A DNA stretch of 57,317 nt from JBATBW01 sp049662565. GTDB lineage: Bacteria; Bacillota_I; Bacilli_A; Erysipelotrichales; Erysipelotrichaceae. The stretch spans positions 1 to 57,317 of the forward strand of contig JBATBW010000125.1 in NCBI GenBank assembly GCA_049662565.1. Direction: 5' to 3'. Under the pieces are notes generated by a model that saw only the letters and a list, made by a program, of their open reading frames with translations, was not told where the DNA came from and searched no databases. The translations under genes and the position numbers were made by a program. This document shows positions 42,411-50,717 of this stretch, in pieces (position 1 is the stretch's first letter; each line of letters begins with the position of its first letter).

Positions 42411-43064
42411 ATGCTTAAAAGAATACTAATATATGGAGACAGTAATACTCATGGCCATGATCCAACAAATATCCTACACTTACGTTATGATGAAAATCAA
42501 CGTTACCCAAAACTACTACAAAAGCTATTAGGCAATGACTATGAAATTATTGAAGAAGGATTAAATAGTAGAGCTATTAGTAATGCTTGTGATTATGAAT
42601 ATTTAAATGGTCTGAAACAACTACCAATGACCTTACTGACAAATAATCCATTAGATCTAATAATTATCATGTTAGGGACCAATGATCTTAAACTAACCTA
42701 TAATCGCCAAGTTGAAGATATGGTTAATGATCTACAAGAATATATAGCTATTATCAAAGAACATACAACTTTGAAATCTTATCGTCATCGTAGTAGTCAA
42801 ATTATGTTTATTTCACCTGTATCATTACATCCGACACTTAAGGATTCGATCTATGCTAGCGAATTTTATAGTCAAGAAAATTTTAACAAATTAAAAGAGT
42901 TCAATAAGCAATTAGAAATAATGTGCATAAAAAATAACGTCCATTTCTTAGATGCTTATTCATCTATCCAAGCTGGTTATACCGATAAAATCCATCTTGA
43001 AGAAGAACAACACCATCAACTATCGCAATTAATATATAATAAAATACAAACAATCAAGTTATAG
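42411..43064 (+). CDS. SGNH/GDSL-family hydrolase
   Basis: A 217-residue esterase-like protein. Block I is IYGDSNTHG (nucleophile Ser about 10), block III MLGTNDLK (Asn about 87) and block V DKIHLEEEQHH (Asp/His about 195-205; the usual DxxH is spaced D-KI-H). There is no signal peptide, so it is cytosolic. Substrate may be acyl or arylester. GGAGG precedes the ATG. It is 8 bases before the glycerate kinase gene, so they share a transcript. Confidence 0.87.
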   Translation: MLKRILIYGDSNTHGHDPTNILHLRYDENQRYPKLLQKLLGNDYEIIEEGLNSRAISNACDYEYLNGLKQLPMTLLTNNPLDLIIIMLGTNDLKLTYNRQVEDMVNDLQEYIAIIKEHTTLKSYRHRSSQIMFISPVSLHPTLKDSIYASEFYSQENFNKLKEFNKQLEIMCIKNNVHFLDAYSSIQAGYTDKIHLEEEQHHQLSQLIYNKIQTIKL

Positions 43065-43072
43065 GAGCCTAA

Positions 43073-44209
43073 ATGAATATTTTAATTTGTCCCGATTCTT
43101 TTAAGGGAAGCTTAACCGCTATTGAAGTAGCTAATATCATAAAAGAAGGTTTATCATCGATTAATAGTAATAACGATTATAAGATATTGCCCTTATCCGA
43201 TGGAGGAGAAGGCTTAGTCGATATTTTCATAGCAAATTGTCAAGGAAAACCGATATCAACTTATGTCTTTGGTCCTAACCTATTTCCTGTTTATGCTACT
43301 TTTTGTATTACCGAAAATAATATCGCAGTAATCGAAATGGCTAGCGCAAATGGTTTATCACTTGCTAGTAACCCTAAAGACATAATGAATGCTAGTAGCT
43401 ATGGAACGGGAGAATTAATTCGCTACGCTCTTTTATATGATGTTGATGAAATTATCATTGGTATTGGTGGCAGTGCCACCAATGATGGTGGAGTAGGATT
43501 AGCACGAGCCTTAGGTATGAAATTTTATGCGCATGATAATGAACTAGATTTTGGTTGTCATCTAATTGGCAATATTAATCGTATCGATAATAGCGAAGTG
43601 AATAGTCAAATTTACGATACAAAGATTACTGTTTTATGTGATGTCAATAATCCTTTATGTGGCAAAAATGGAGCTAGTTATGTTTATGGACCACAAAAAG
43701 GTGCTTCCAAAGAACAAGTAGAATTCTTAGACAAATCACTTGCTCATTTAGCTCATATTACGAGTGAATATTATGTCGAATATTCTAACTATCCCGGAGC
43801 TGGTGCTGCAGGAGGTTTAGGATTTGCCCTAAAAACATATTTTTATGCACAAATTAAATCCGGTATTCATACTGTTTTAGAACTATTAGACTTTGAAAAA
43901 CAAGTTCAATGGGCGGATATCATTATTACTGGCGAAGGAAAAATAGATCGTCAAAGCGCCAATGGCAAAGTAGTAATGGGAGTATGTGAAATCGCTAAGA
44001 AATATCAAAAACCTGTTATCGCTATGGTTGGATGTATTGATGGTAATATCGATCAATTATATCAATTAGGATTAACTTATGTTCAACCGTGTGTAAAAAA
44101 AGTTAGTTCTATTGAAGATGCAATGAAAAATGCCCATGATAATTTGTATAATGCCGCAATATCAGTTATGCCCATTATTGATAAACTAGTCAATAAAACA
44201 AAAAAGTAA
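43073..44209 (+). CDS. glxK: Glycerate kinase (GlxK/GarK family)
   Basis: A 378-residue type I glycerate kinase that phosphorylates D-glycerate to 2- or 3-phosphoglycerate. The family opening PDSFKGSLTA (6-15) is intact, as are LSDGGEG, the glycine-rich GIGGSATNDGG (about 136-146), GAGAAGGLGFAL (about 245) and ITGEGKIDRQS. It joins glycerate to lower glycolysis. AGGAG precedes the ATG. Convergent with cutC. Confidence 0.95.
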   Translation: MNILICPDSFKGSLTAIEVANIIKEGLSSINSNNDYKILPLSDGGEGLVDIFIANCQGKPISTYVFGPNLFPVYATFCITENNIAVIEMASANGLSLASNPKDIMNASSYGTGELIRYALLYDVDEIIIGIGGSATNDGGVGLARALGMKFYAHDNELDFGCHLIGNINRIDNSEVNSQIYDTKITVLCDVNNPLCGKNGASYVYGPQKGASKEQVEFLDKSLAHLAHITSEYYVEYSNYPGAGAAGGLGFALKTYFYAQIKSGIHTVLELLDFEKQVQWADIIITGEGKIDRQSANGKVVMGVCEIAKKYQKPVIAMVGCIDGNIDQLYQLGLTYVQPCVKKVSSIEDAMKNAHDNLYNAAISVMPIIDKLVNKTKK

Positions 44210-44224
44210 TCCTGCGATTACTTT
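44203..44224. terminator. Bidirectional terminator between glxK and cutC
   Basis: Stem AAAGTAATC, loop CTGC, GATTACTTT; it overlaps the 3' ends of both convergent genes. Confidence 0.75.
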
Positions 44225-44961
44225 ACTGTTTTAACTAATTTTATTACTAAGTCGCTACTAACTATGTCATAATAGTTAGTTTTTTCTTTGCCTCCATAGG
44301 CGTAGCTAACACTATTTTTAGTTGTTGTTTCATCAACTATCCAACTTTTACATGAACTATGAATTTGATTAATGTTCGTTTTGTTCATTATTTCTAGGGC
44401 ATTAGTATGGTTAATACCACTACCTATTAATATTTCTATCTTAGCACCATACTTTGCTTGTAGTTCAGTTAATAAATCGATTCCCTCTATGGCTTTATTT
44501 TGTAGACCGCTAGTTAATACGCGATCTACCTTTAGATCTATTAATTGTTGAATAGCTTGATGAGGATCATTAACGCAGTCAAAAGCGCGATGAAATACAA
44601 CTTCTTTTTGATATGTTTTGATAATATCAATTATTTCTTTTGTTCTTTCGATATCAATATTGCCGACTTCATCTAAGATACCAAAAGCAATACCATCGGC
44701 ACCATTTTCCAACATGATTTTGGTATCTAACTTCATAGTAATGAAATCTTCATCATTATAATTGAAACCTGCTCCTCTTGGTCTTACCATTACTATTGTT
44801 TTTAAATTAGTATTGTTTTTAACTAATTGTAATGTTCCCACACTTGGTGTTAATCCGCCTAAATGTAGAGCACTATTTAATTCGATACGGTCTGCGTTTC
44901 CTTTGTGTGCATTTAGTGCATCTAAGTAACTACCACAACATATTTCTACTATTTTTTTCAT
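44218..44961 (-). CDS. cutC: CutC family TIM-barrel protein
   Basis: A 247-residue member of the CutC family, historically linked to copper tolerance, though its true role is unsettled. Typical are the start KKIVEICCGSYLDA, RIELNSALHLGGLTPS (about 25-40), MVRPRGAGFNY (about 59-69) and FHRAFD (about 120). The cap region TSG..A/GSGIN is also conserved. Monocistronic, divergent from the GyrI-like gene. Confidence 0.92.
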   Translation of the reverse strand: MKKIVEICCGSYLDALNAHKGNADRIELNSALHLGGLTPSVGTLQLVKNNTNLKTIVMVRPRGAGFNYNDEDFITMKLDTKIMLENGADGIAFGILDEVGNIDIERTKEIIDIIKTYQKEVVFHRAFDCVNDPHQAIQQLIDLKVDRVLTSGLQNKAIEGIDLLTELQAKYGAKIEILIGSGINHTNALEIMNKTNINQIHSSCKSWIVDETTTKNSVSYAYGGKEKTNYYDIVSSDLVIKLVKTVK

Positions 44962-45042
44962 ACTATCACCTATTTTAATTATAGCATAGTCATTTGTTTT
45001 ATTTGTGCTATAATTATTTAAAATAATAATGGAGGTTAAATT

Positions 45043-45525
45043 ATGGAGTTTAAAATAGTAGACAAACCGTCTTTTAAGTTAATTGGTAAGGCAAGAAGTT
45101 TTAATTCTGCTACTTCTTACTCGGAAATTCCCGCTTTCTGGCAGGAATTCTTTAGTTGTGGAGATAATGTACATGTTTGTGGAACTTTTGGTGTATGTAT
45201 TGAAAATCAATTAGATAATACTACCTTTCAGTATTTAATCGCGGATTGTTATGATCAAAACAGGGAATATCCTGATGAATTCGAAGTATATGAAATATTA
45301 GAAAATAGTTGGGCTATCTTCCCTTGTGTTGGTCCTTTACCTAAATCATTGCAGTGTGTGAATACTGCCATATTTAATGATTGGATTCCTAATTGTAATG
45401 AATATTCTTTAGCTGGCGGCTATAATATTGAATATTATTCTAATCCAAATGATTACACTAAAGGTACTGAAGATAATGATTATTATTGTGAAATTTGGAT
45501 TCCGGTCGTAAAAAATAGAGCATAA
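45043..45525 (+). CDS. GyrI-like / AraC effector-binding domain protein
   Basis: A 160-residue single-domain protein. It begins MEFKIVDKPSFKLIGKA, the usual beta-strand and turn of the SOUL/GyrI-like fold, has FWQEFF near 31 and ends with EIWIPV, the closing strand. There is no DNA-binding part, so it is a free-standing small-molecule-binding domain; function unknown. GGAGG lies 7 bases before the ATG. Confidence 0.82.
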   Translation: MEFKIVDKPSFKLIGKARSFNSATSYSEIPAFWQEFFSCGDNVHVCGTFGVCIENQLDNTTFQYLIADCYDQNREYPDEFEVYEILENSWAIFPCVGPLPKSLQCVNTAIFNDWIPNCNEYSLAGGYNIEYYSNPNDYTKGTEDNDYYCEIWIPVVKNRA

Positions 45526-45549
45526 GCGATTTGTCGCTTTTGCTCTATT
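45514..45549. terminator. Terminator between the GyrI-like gene and the V-ATPase operon
   Basis: An interrupted 15-bp stem, AATAGAGCA + AAGCGA with TCGCTT + TGCTCTATT, has one T-T mismatch and loop TTTG. It overlaps the stop codons of both convergent genes and is T-rich after 45540. Confidence 0.82.
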
Positions 45550-46153
45550 ATTTTTGATTTTTCAACACTTTAAGACGGGTGAATTCTTCCCTTTCTTTTT
45601 CTTCTAATGAATCACTAATAAATTTGATGTCATTTTTCATGTTTGGAATAACAACATTCTTGAGTGCGTTTGCTCTTTTTTGAGTTTTTCTAATAGCGTT
45701 TGCTAAACGATAAACACTATTATCAATTTCTGCTAAGATAACCGTGTATTGTTTTACTTCAACAAAAGCTAAATAAGCTTCATCTAAGCGGGTGTTCGTA
45801 TATTCAAAACCATATTCCATCTTTAGATTACTATTATCGATTGTAACTTGAGGTATTTCTACTCCCATAATTGAACGATAAGTTATTTTTACTGTATCTT
45901 CTATGCTTACGGAATTGGCAATATCCATTATTACTCCTAAAGATATGTTAGCTATTTGTAATAGTCGATAAGCTTCTTGATATTTACTAGCCAAATCGTC
46001 TCTTAGTATTTTTACTTTACTAGTTAACTGCATCATTTCTTTAATTAAGACATTACGTTTACGGTCTAATAAATCATAACCGTTAGTCGCAAGCGCTAAT
46101 GAGTGTTTGATCGCAATTAAATTACCTTTAGTAGGTACTACTTTGCTAGCCAT
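45548..46153 (-). CDS. ntpD: V-type ATPase subunit D
   Basis: A 201-residue central-stalk (rotor) subunit. The N terminus (VVPTKGNLIAIKHSLALATNGYDLLDRKRNVL) and the C-terminal KRANALKNVVIPN segment are the two arms of the coiled coil, recognisable as KGNL and LLDRKR. It couples rotation of the membrane ring to the A/B hexamer. It starts on the last base of ntpB and ends the operon. Confidence 0.95.
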   Translation of the reverse strand: MASKVVPTKGNLIAIKHSLALATNGYDLLDRKRNVLIKEMMQLTSKVKILRDDLASKYQEAYRLLQIANISLGVIMDIANSVSIEDTVKITYRSIMGVEIPQVTIDNSNLKMEYGFEYTNTRLDEAYLAFVEVKQYTVILAEIDNSVYRLANAIRKTQKRANALKNVVIPNMKNDIKFISDSLEEKEREEFTRLKVLKNQK

Positions 46154-47595
46154 TAGAATTCTCCGTCAGTTAATACTAGATCAATATTTCCATTTTGAGT
46201 TTCAAAATATAAAATTGCTTCATCATGATTGTAAAATTGGTCTATTATCTTTGGATCTAATCGATCTAAACTTTTTCTTGGTAATACCGATAATAATCTC
46301 CAACCTAATTGTAATGTTTCCATAATGTCTCGGTTACTATTTTCGCCTTGACCTATATAGAATTGATCAAATAGTCTACCAAAAGACATAAATTGACGAT
46401 CAGCTAAAGATAATTCATCTTCTCCAATTACACTTGCTAGTGATTTCGCTTCTTGAACTCGGGCATAAGATGCGAACAATTGATTGGCAAGCGGTGAGTG
46501 ATCGGCTCTTGTAAACCCTTCACCAATACCATCTTTCATTAATCTTGATAAAGATGCCAATACTCCAACTGGTGGATATACCCCCATTTGGTGTAGTTGG
46601 TGATCTAAAACGATTTGTCCTTCGGTAATATAACCCGTTAAATCCGGAACGGGGTGCGTAATATCATCATTTGGCATTGTCAAAATTGGGATTTGGGTTA
46701 ATGATCCATCGATACCTTCGATAATTCCAGCTCTTTCATATAAAGATGCTAGATCTGAATATAAATATCCTGGGTAACCTTTTCGGCCGGGAATTTCTCC
46801 TTTTGATGAACTAAACTCTCTTAGGGCTTCACAATATGCAGTGACATCAGTCATTATTACTAATATGTGCATTTCGCATTTGAACGCTAGATACTCTGCT
46901 GCGCTTAATGCACAACGCGGAGTAATTATTCTTTCGACAATTGGGTCGTTGGCCAAGTTAATAAACATTACTACTTTATCATTAACTTTAGCTTGGATAA
47001 AACTTTGTTTAAAGTAATTAGCTACATCATTTTTTACTCCCATTGCTGCAAAGACAATGCCAAATTTTTTGTCACTATCTTCGGCTATTTTCGCTTGTTT
47101 TACGATTTGGGCTGCTAATTCGTTATGAGGTAAACCACTGCCTGAAAATATTGGTAGTTTTTGTCCTCTAATTAAAGTGTTTAAACCATCGATTGATGAA
47201 ATACCTGTATTGATATATTGACGCGGATATTGTCTGCTTACCGGATTTAATGCACTTCCGTTAATATCAACGAATTCTTTAGCATATATTTCACCTAATC
47301 CATCTATGGGTCTTCCTGCTCCGTCAAACACTCTTCCTAATAAGTCTTTAGTTAGACCTAATTGCATTGGGTGTCCTGTTAATTTAGTTAAGGTATTGGT
47401 TAAAGATAAACCACTTGTGCCTTCAAATACTTGCACAACACATTTTTCTTTGTTCATGGTTACTATTCTTCCAATTCTTTTAGTACCATCTTCTAATTTA
47501 AATTCGACCATTTCTTCAAAAGAAGCATCTTTTACATTATCTAATACTACTAATGAACCATTAATTTCGCTTAATCCACGATATAATTTTGCCAT
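46153..47595 (-). CDS. ntpB: V-type ATPase subunit B
   Basis: The 480-residue non-catalytic hexamer subunit. As expected it lacks a working Walker A: the equivalent segment is IFSGSGLPHNELAAQI. It carries the ALREFSSSKGEIPGRKGYPGYLYSDLA block (seen as LREFSS and GYPGYLY) and the C-terminal RSLDRL. The missing P-loop is normal for this subunit and not a defect. AAGGAG precedes the ATG; ntpA ends 13 bases upstream. Confidence 0.96.
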   Translation of the reverse strand: MAKLYRGLSEINGSLVVLDNVKDASFEEMVEFKLEDGTKRIGRIVTMNKEKCVVQVFEGTSGLSLTNTLTKLTGHPMQLGLTKDLLGRVFDGAGRPIDGLGEIYAKEFVDINGSALNPVSRQYPRQYINTGISSIDGLNTLIRGQKLPIFSGSGLPHNELAAQIVKQAKIAEDSDKKFGIVFAAMGVKNDVANYFKQSFIQAKVNDKVVMFINLANDPIVERIITPRCALSAAEYLAFKCEMHILVIMTDVTAYCEALREFSSSKGEIPGRKGYPGYLYSDLASLYERAGIIEGIDGSLTQIPILTMPNDDITHPVPDLTGYITEGQIVLDHQLHQMGVYPPVGVLASLSRLMKDGIGEGFTRADHSPLANQLFASYARVQEAKSLASVIGEDELSLADRQFMSFGRLFDQFYIGQGENSNRDIMETLQLGWRLLSVLPRKSLDRLDPKIIDQFYNHDEAILYFETQNGNIDLVLTDGEF

Positions 47596-47608
47596 TTAGC
47601 GCTCCTTT

Positions 47609-49357
47609 CTACTCAATAGTTGATAGTAAACTATCAATTTTTTCATAATAAGTTTTTAATAAATTCATTTCATTATTTTTAATATCATATTTGATTTTAA
47701 TTAATAAATCAAATACTCCACATTTTACAATTAAACTTATCGGTACTTTCTTATCAATATATTTACTAGCTTGAATATTGGCATAGTTGATTAAATCTAA
47801 CATTAAGAATTGCTTTTCAAAAGGAACAAATGTATCTTCAGGATGGAACGCATTTTGTTGCAAGAATCCAACCCGGATAACTTTAGCTATTTCTAATGTC
47901 AATTTTTGATCATCCGGTAATACATCGGCACCAATCAATTTAACAATTTCATTTAATTGATTTTCTTTTTGAAGAATCGCAACCATTGTTTTTCGTAAAT
48001 TATTAAATTTGTAGTCTACATTAACATCGTACCATCGGCTTAAATCACTTACATACTCACTATAACTATCAATCCAGTTAATGGCTGGATAGTGACGAGC
48101 ATAGGCAAGAGATTTATCTAATGCCCAGAAAGTTCTTACAAAACGTTTAGTATTTTGGGTTACTGGTTCTGAGAAATCTGCTCCTTGTGGTGATACTGCA
48201 CCGATTAATGTTAGAGATCCTTCTTTATTATTTAGAGTTTTTACGTATCCGCTTCTTTCATAGAATTGGGCAATTCTACTTGGTAAATAAGCTGGGAACC
48301 CTTCTTCTGCCGGCATTTCTTCTAGTCTTCCACTAATTTCTCTTAATGCTTCTGCCCAACGTGATGTTGAATCAGCCATCAAGGCAACATGATAACCCAT
48401 ATCGCGGTAATATTCGCCTAAGGCAACGCCAGTATAAATACTTGCTTCACGGGCAGCAACTGGCATGTTTGAAGTGTTAGCTATTAAAATAGTTCGATTC
48501 ATTAATGGTTGTTGGCTCTTGGGGTCAACTAATTCACTAAATTCTTGTAATACTTGCGTCATTTCATTCCCACGTTCTCCACAGCCAACATAGACAATGA
48601 TATCAGCATCACAGTATTTAGCAAGTTGGTGTTGTGTCATTGTTTTGCCGGTTCCAAAACCGCCAGGTATTGCAGCTGCACCACCTTTAGCAATTGGAAA
48701 AAAGGCATCAATTACTCTTTGACCAGTTATTAAAGGACGGCTTATTGGTAATCTTTCGATTACCGGTCGTGATTTTCTGATTGGCCATTTTTGTACTAAT
48801 GTTAATTCGTGCAATTGTTGGTTTTCATCTTCGACTAAAACGACAACATCATTAACATGATATGTTGCTTGTTCATTTATCTTTACTACTTTTCCTTTTA
48901 AATATGGGGGGATCATGCATCGATGCTGAATTAAGCTTGTCTCTTGGGTAGTAGCATATATATCTCCACCGACTACTTGATCATTTAATTTGACCGTAAT
49001 TTGTACTTCCCATTCTCTTTTTAAATCAAGAGTAAATACATCATTTCCTTCGCCAAGAAAATGACCATTTTGTTTTTCAATATCTCTTAGTGGTCTAAGT
49101 ACACCATCAAAGATGTTATTTAATAGCCCTGGCCCTAAGTTGGCACTTAATAGGCTTCCACTACTGATTACTTCTTCGTTACATTTAAGTCCTGTTGTTG
49201 ATTCATAAACTTGGATGGTTGTGACACGATCATTTACGCCAATTACTTCCCCTAATAGTTTATGTTCACCGACATAAACCATTTCCATCATTGAAAAGTC
49301 TTTCGTATCCCGAATTGTGACAATGGGTCCATTAATGGAATATATTAAATTACTCAT
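47609..49357 (-). CDS. ntpA: V-type ATPase catalytic subunit A
   Basis: A 582-residue catalytic subunit. ATG at 49357 has AGAGG 9 bases upstream, better than the TTG of the longer reading. Walker A is GGFGTGKT (about 230) and the catalytic region reads DSTSRWAEALRE and LEEMPAEEGFPAYL. The extra insert of V/A-type A chains is present (about 110-190). It hydrolyses or makes ATP, driving ion flow through subunits I and K. It overlaps ntpE by 8 bases. Confidence 0.97.
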   Translation of the reverse strand: MSNLIYSINGPIVTIRDTKDFSMMEMVYVGEHKLLGEVIGVNDRVTTIQVYESTTGLKCNEEVISSGSLLSANLGPGLLNNIFDGVLRPLRDIEKQNGHFLGEGNDVFTLDLKREWEVQITVKLNDQVVGGDIYATTQETSLIQHRCMIPPYLKGKVVKINEQATYHVNDVVVLVEDENQQLHELTLVQKWPIRKSRPVIERLPISRPLITGQRVIDAFFPIAKGGAAAIPGGFGTGKTMTQHQLAKYCDADIIVYVGCGERGNEMTQVLQEFSELVDPKSQQPLMNRTILIANTSNMPVAAREASIYTGVALGEYYRDMGYHVALMADSTSRWAEALREISGRLEEMPAEEGFPAYLPSRIAQFYERSGYVKTLNNKEGSLTLIGAVSPQGADFSEPVTQNTKRFVRTFWALDKSLAYARHYPAINWIDSYSEYVSDLSRWYDVNVDYKFNNLRKTMVAILQKENQLNEIVKLIGADVLPDDQKLTLEIAKVIRVGFLQQNAFHPEDTFVPFEKQFLMLDLINYANIQASKYIDKKVPISLIVKCGVFDLLIKIKYDIKNNEMNLLKTYYEKIDSLLSTIE

Positions 49358-49949
49358 TTGTGCCAACCTCTTCCTTTATTTCAAAATTCATATTTTGATA
49401 GAACCAATCTTTTTGGTCTTCTAGCATTGATAAAAAAGTACAGTCGCTTTCAATCGCTTGATCACTACTAATCAAACGAAAACCACCATATTTAATTGGA
49501 TCAATATGGACAGTTAATTGATATTTTTTAATTACATCTTTTACTATTTTTTCATCTTTTTCCGCAATATATAATTCACCATTGATAAAATCATTTCCTT
49601 CTTTAGTAAGTTTTTCAACTAACCATTGACTATAATTATTTGATCTGGCAAATGTTTCTAATTTATTAATTATTTTATCAAATATCATATTTTCCAATTT
49701 TATCCGATATTCACTAATTTCGGTTTTAGTTTTTCTTTCTAATTCCGCTTGGATTAATGTTGTTTCACTCTTAATTTCGCGAAGCTCATTAACCATATAT
49801 TTATCGATATCATGCTTAACTTTTAATTCATAACGCTCTTGTTCTTTCGCTTGATAATTATGCGTTTCATTTTCAATATAAGCAATTTTATCTTCAGTAA
49901 TTTTATTAATTTCATCAACTATACGTTGAAATCGTTCGCTTTTACGCAT
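49350..49949 (-). CDS. ntpE: V-type ATPase subunit E (peripheral stalk)
   Basis: A 199-residue stator subunit with a long charged coiled-coil N terminus (about 1-90) and a globular C-terminal domain that binds A/B. Sequence conservation is low, as usual for this subunit; assignment rests on size, coiled coil, and position next to F and A. GAGGTG precedes the ATG. Confidence 0.85.
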   Translation of the reverse strand: MRKSERFQRIVDEINKITEDKIAYIENETHNYQAKEQERYELKVKHDIDKYMVNELREIKSETTLIQAELERKTKTEISEYRIKLENMIFDKIINKLETFARSNNYSQWLVEKLTKEGNDFINGELYIAEKDEKIVKDVIKKYQLTVHIDPIKYGGFRLISSDQAIESDCTFLSMLEDQKDWFYQNMNFEIKEEVGTNE

Positions 49950-49960
49950 GAATCATCACC

Positions 49961-50269
49961 TCAAATTTTCACGCCAATGGCACTCGAAATATATTCATCT
50001 ATCGCTTTTCCGATATCACTATTACCATGACGATCAGGGATTTCCACTATGAGTGGTTTGGATAAATTTAATTTATAATCCGCAATTTCCATTGGACATA
50101 ATGCCATTACTTTTGTCGTACATAAAACTATCCCAATTTCTTTATTTTCGATACATTCGTTAATAATATTCAATACCTCTTCTTTGGTTTTAACTAGTTT
50201 TCCTTCAATACCAGCTAGTCTTAATCCCATTAAAGTATCAGTGTTATCACTTATTAGAAATAGTTTCAT
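49961..50269 (-). CDS. ntpG: V-type ATPase subunit F
   Basis: A 102-residue central-stalk subunit with the start KLFLISDNTDTLMGLRLAGIEG and a central GIVLCTTKV strand, both typical of V/A-type F (NtpG in enterococci). It lies between K and E rather than next to A, an order unlike the enterococcal operon. Confidence 0.92.
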   Translation of the reverse strand: MKLFLISDNTDTLMGLRLAGIEGKLVKTKEEVLNIINECIENKEIGIVLCTTKVMALCPMEIADYKLNLSKPLIVEIPDRHGNSDIGKAIDEYISSAIGVKI

Positions 50270-50270
50270 T

Positions 50271-50705
50271 TTATAATTTATTGATAATTAAAATTGAGAT
50301 TAATAGACCGTAAATCGCAACCCCTTCAGCTAAAGCTACGAAAATGATTGCTTTACCAAAGTTTTCTTCATTTTCACTGATTGCTCCAATCGCAGCTGGT
50401 GCAGCACTTGCTACTGCAATACCGGCTCCAATCGCTGAGCATCCTGTTGCTAGAGCAGCAGATAAGAAACCTAATCCTTGGGCAGTTGTTCCCATAATTG
50501 AATCTACTGTTTCAGCATAAACCATAAAATTATTTACTGACACAATAAACACGATTAAAAATAACCCCATAAATGCACTTATTTGCATTAATAATCGCAT
50601 TCTTAATTTTTTCTTCTCGATTTTTTTATTAAATAAAGCGATAAAAGGTAAACAAATTAATAAAACTGCTGCTAAAGGTAAAATGAAATCCATAAAATTT
50701 AACAT
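50271..50705 (-). CDS. ntpK: V-type ATPase membrane-ring subunit K (c-type)
   Basis: About 144 residues from ATG 50705 (AGGAGG 8 bases upstream; an ATG 6 bases earlier is too close). Four membrane helices are predicted. Only the last two form a c-type hairpin: LATGCSAIGAGIAVA, then the ion-binding Glu in ALAEGVAIYGL (about 128). The first pair (about 6-26 and 40-60) is separated by a basic loop (KKIEKKKLRMR) and lacks a c-type signature. This layout occurs in clostridial K subunits and differs from the duplicated enterococcal NtpK. Whether it carries Na+ or H+ is not clear. Confidence 0.92.
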   Translation of the reverse strand: MLNFMDFILPLAAVLLICLPFIALFNKKIEKKKLRMRLLMQISAFMGLFLIVFIVSVNNFMVYAETVDSIMGTTAQGLGFLSAALATGCSAIGAGIAVASAAPAAIGAISENEENFGKAIIFVALAEGVAIYGLLISILIINKL

Positions 50706-50717
50706 ATACATATCCTC

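Noticed and set aside
46153..47595. V-ATPase subunit B without a Walker A motif as a broken gene
   Set aside because: Loss of the P-loop is normal for the non-catalytic B subunit, and the reading frame is intact.
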